From contig NZ_JBHFNP010000131.1 in assembly GCF_041929235.1 (NCBI RefSeq), positions 1 through 64,000 of the forward strand: DNA of 64,000 nucleotides. Reading direction: 5' to 3'. This DNA is from Microseira sp041929235. GTDB lineage: Bacteria; Cyanobacteriota; Cyanobacteriia; Cyanobacteriales; Aerosakkonemataceae. A program made the translations under genes and the position numbers. The notes beneath the pieces were generated by a model. The model was given only the letters and a program-made list of their open reading frames with translations. It was not told where the DNA came from and made no database searches. Shown here piece after piece: positions 61,838 through 64,000 of the stretch (position 1 is the stretch's first letter; every line of letters begins with the position of its first letter).

Positions 61838-63814
61838 ATGACCGAAGATAACAAAGGCAATATATTAATCGTTGATGACACCCCAGAAAACCTGCAAGTG
61901 TTATCAGCGACTTTAAGCGATCGCGGCTATAAAGTCCGAGGCGTTATTAAGGGAACAATGGCAATCCGCGCCGCCAAATCGGCTCCCCCCGATTTAATAT
62001 TACTCGATATTAAAATGCCCGACCTATCCGGCTATGAAGTCTGCCAGCAATTAAAAGCCGACCCCCAAACCAAGGAAATTCCAGTCATTTTTATTAGCGC
62101 CTTAGATGAAGTTTTGGATAAAGTCAAAGCTTTTGAAATTGGGGGAGTAGATTATATCACAAAACCGTTTCAAGTAGAAGAAGTTTTGGCGAGAGTTGAA
62201 CATCAACTCACAATTAAACGGCTGCAAAAACAACTCCTAACCCAAAATGAACAACTACAACAAGAAATTGTAGATCGCAGAAAAGCCGAAGCAGCCGCCG
62301 CAGCTGCCTCCAAAGCAAAAAGTCAATTCGTCGCCAACATGAGTCACGAACTCAGAACCCCGCTCAATGCTATCCTGGGATTTACTCAAGTTTTGTTGCG
62401 CGATCGTCACCTCAGTTCCGAACAAGTAGAAAATCTGCGAATTATTAGCCGCAGCGGCGAACATTTACTCGACTTAATTAACGATGTTTTGGATTTTTCC
62501 AAAATCGAAGCCGGGATTATCGGTCTTTACGAAACCAGCTTTGACCTGTATCGCCTGCTCGATACCCTGGAAGAAATGTTTCAAATTAAATGCGAACAAA
62601 AAAACTTGATTTTAAATTTTTTAGTCAGTCCAGACGTTCCCCAATTCGTCAAAACAGATGAAAAAAAATTGCGCGTTTGTTTAACCAACCTGCTGGGAAA
62701 CGCAATTAAATTTACATCCTATGGCAGCGTCACCTTGCGCGTGCAAGCCGTATTGGGCGATCGGTCACCCGCTCGCCAAGACCCACCAATTACCAATGAC
62801 CAATTAATATTTGAAGTAGAAGACACAGGCTGCGGTATTGCCAGGGCAGAACTCGATAGCTTGTTTGATGCCTTCGTCCAAGCAGAAGCCGGGAAAAAAG
62901 CTGTTGAAGGCACGGGTCTTGGTTTAACTATTACCCGCAGTTACGTGGAATTAATGGGAGGAAAAATTACAGTCAGCAGCGTTTTTGGTCAGGGAACAAT
63001 TTTTAAATTTAATATCCAAGCTCAGCCAGCAAAACCCGCTGAAATTATCACCGAACCCCTGCAACGGGTGATTGGTTTACAACCCAATCAAATAAATTAC
63101 CGAATTCTCGTGGTTGACGATACGAAAGAAAACCGCCTGCTGATGGTTAAATTGCTCGAACCGATTGGTTTTGAGGTCAAAGAAGCTGAAAATGGCGAGC
63201 AAGCTCTCGAACTGTGGGAAAAGTGGCAACCGCACCTGATTTGGCTCGATACCCGGATGCCAGTGATGGATGGCATCGAAGCAAGCAAACAAATTAGATT
63301 GCGGCAGAGCGATAAACGAGCAGAGGACACGGCGACTTTCTCCCCGTCTCCCCCTCTCCCCGTCGCCGCGTCCTCTTCCCCTTCCCAAACCATCATTATT
63401 GCCCTGACTGCCAGTGCCTTTGAAGAGCGACGAGGGGAAATCCTGGCAGCAGGTTGCGATGATTTTGTCCGCAAACCTTTTCCCGAACAGTTAATTTTTG
63501 CCAAGATGGCTGAATACTTGGGGGTGCGCTATGTTTACGAAGATTTACCTCAATCAACCCTCGCTTATTCTCGCAAACGTTATTATGCTAGTGAAAAACC
63601 CGTCAAGCTTTTGCTTCAGCAACTCGCTCAAATGCCACAAACTTGGCTCGCACAGCTCTATCAGGCTGCTAACGAAGTCGATGAAGAGTTGGTGGCTCAG
63701 CTGATCGAGCAAATACCCGAATCTTATACCCCTCTAGCCAAGGCTTTAAGCGATTTACTTGATGATTTTCGCCTCGATATAATAGTGAGACTCACTCACT
63801 CAATTATAAAATAA
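61838..63814 (+). CDS. REC-HisKA-HATPase-REC hybrid kinase without PAS
   Basis: 658 residues. N-terminal receiver about 7-125 (Asp in LILLDIKMPD; VDYITKPFQVEE), short coiled coil, HisKA His170 in SHELRTP, ATPase domain about 210-400 (NLLGNAIKFT; GTGLGLTITR), second receiver about 420-570 (Asp in LIWLDTRMP), C-terminal module about 590-655 (MPQTWLAQLYQA to VRLTHSI). Two low-complexity insertions interrupt domains: a short ITNDQ repeat in the ATPase loop (62750-62805) and a Ser/Pro-rich stretch in the second receiver (63324-63386). With only receivers as input it looks like a relay node fed by the upstream kinases. It follows the previous gene by 42 bp. Confidence 0.92.
   Translation: MTEDNKGNILIVDDTPENLQVLSATLSDRGYKVRGVIKGTMAIRAAKSAPPDLILLDIKMPDLSGYEVCQQLKADPQTKEIPVIFISALDEVLDKVKAFEIGGVDYITKPFQVEEVLARVEHQLTIKRLQKQLLTQNEQLQQEIVDRRKAEAAAAAASKAKSQFVANMSHELRTPLNAILGFTQVLLRDRHLSSEQVENLRIISRSGEHLLDLINDVLDFSKIEAGIIGLYETSFDLYRLLDTLEEMFQIKCEQKNLILNFLVSPDVPQFVKTDEKKLRVCLTNLLGNAIKFTSYGSVTLRVQAVLGDRSPARQDPPITNDQLIFEVEDTGCGIARAELDSLFDAFVQAEAGKKAVEGTGLGLTITRSYVELMGGKITVSSVFGQGTIFKFNIQAQPAKPAEIITEPLQRVIGLQPNQINYRILVVDDTKENRLLMVKLLEPIGFEVKEAENGEQALELWEKWQPHLIWLDTRMPVMDGIEASKQIRLRQSDKRAEDTATFSPSPPLPVAASSSPSQTIIIALTASAFEERRGEILAAGCDDFVRKPFPEQLIFAKMAEYLGVRYVYEDLPQSTLAYSRKRYYASEKPVKLLLQQLAQMPQTWLAQLYQAANEVDEELVAQLIEQIPESYTPLAKALSDLLDDFRLDIIVRLTHSIIK
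63324..63386. repeat. In-frame GC-rich repeat within a receiver domain
   Basis: GGACACGGCGACTTTCTCCC through CCCCGTCGCCGCGTCCTCTTC: inverse GGACACGGCGAC / GTCGCCGCGTCC ends around a pyrimidine-rich loop. It is translated as about 20 Ser/Pro/Ala residues (FSPSPPLPVAASSSP) in the loop before the IIIALTASAF strand of the C-terminal receiver. Confidence 0.82.
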
Positions 63815-63854
63815 TTCAGCATTTAATGTCAAATCCAAACTCGCAGTTAAACCC

Positions 63855-64000
63855 ATGACAATGGATAATCAAACCTTCAAAATTTTAGTGGTTGACGACC
63901 AACCCAGCAACCTGCGGTGTTTGTCCAATATTCTGACTCAGCGCGGGTATAAAGTCCAGCGGGCTATCTCTGGACAATTGGCATTGAATGCAGCCAAATC
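63855..64000 (+). CDS. Receiver-domain protein, 5' end only
   Basis: The frame from ATG 63855 (or ATG 63861, two codons on) reads TMDNQTFKILVVDDQPSNLR, then LSNILTQRGYKVQRAISGQL, and runs off the window. VVDDQPSNLR is the start of a receiver domain like those of the genes at 16938, 18975 and 61838. Probably another REC-first kinase or cyclase of the same operon; the output is unknown. Confidence 0.8.
   Translation, partial: MTMDNQTFKILVVDDQPSNLRCLSNILTQRGYKVQRAISGQLALNAAK

Noticed and set aside
1..64000. tRNA, rRNA and known riboswitch genes
   Set aside because: I found no cloverleaf, rRNA core sequence or conserved riboswitch core by eye; short or divergent ncRNAs cannot be excluded without covariance searches.

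Overview
The window looks like chromosomal DNA of a filamentous cyanobacterium. The HIP1 octamer GCGATCGC and its core occur throughout. Intergenic DNA is full of cyanobacterial heptamer repeats of the TTGCTAA type and short hairpin repeats. The gene set (nifJ, PrcA-type protease, CBS/PAS/GAF multisensor kinases, pentapeptide repeats, a cyanobacteriochrome-type GAF) also fits. I cannot name a genus from the sequence alone.

Layout. 1-1.5 kb: C-terminal part of a Lon protease whose reading frame runs back through a 39-bp tandem repeat to the window edge. 1.5-4.3 kb: a PrcA-like subtilase and a divergent small gene resembling its propeptide. 4.3-6.9 kb: accessory patch with tandem repeats, two small ribbon-helix-helix genes, an orphan toxin-C-terminus/immunity-like pair and arrays of 82-bp hairpins. 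6.9-12.3 kb: a membrane-anchored phosphodiester-glycosidase-like protein and a secreted ExeM/NucH-type nuclease with RTX repeats. 12.7-20.5 kb: a Cache-PAS hybrid kinase, a REC-GAF-PAS adenylate cyclase and a REC-GAF diguanylate cyclase. 21-29.5 kb: an anaerobic-metabolism cluster (pyruvate:ferredoxin oxidoreductase, radical-SAM activase, flavoprotein, isoprenylcysteine-methyltransferase-like protein, dihydroorotate-dehydrogenase-like protein, phosphofructokinase). 30-34.4 kb: decayed TnpB, a STAS-like protein and a GAF hybrid kinase. 34.8-42.1 kb, minus strand: a CBS-PAS-cyanobacteriochrome kinase, an Rcp1-like response regulator and a REC-first hybrid kinase. 42.4-46.4 kb: intact tnpB and a pentapeptide-repeat protein. 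46.8-64 kb: a Ser/Thr-His double kinase, two CBS histidine kinases, a response regulator, two large hybrid kinases and the start of another REC protein.

Function. The window holds nine histidine kinases, two second-messenger cyclases and many receiver domains, so it is mainly a signalling region. Probable operons are 12.7-20.5 kb (cAMP and c-di-GMP outputs behind a Cache sensor), 42.1 down to 34.8 kb on the minus strand (probable light sensing) and 53.5-64 kb (CBS sensors, REC protein, hybrid kinases). The nifJ block would serve fermentation or dark anoxic metabolism.

Most notable observations: (i) interspersed repeats inserted in frame inside Lon, several HATPase loops, a CBS domain and a receiver domain; (ii) a DXCF-type dual-cysteine cyanobacteriochrome GAF; (iii) compensatory base changes that show which arms of the 82-bp hairpin array pair; (iv) two 140-bp MITE-like copies in inverted orientation around a 12-kb block; (v) a hybrid kinase with a substituted N-box and a probable nonsense mutation in its tail; (vi) an unnamed C-terminal module shared by four hybrid kinases.
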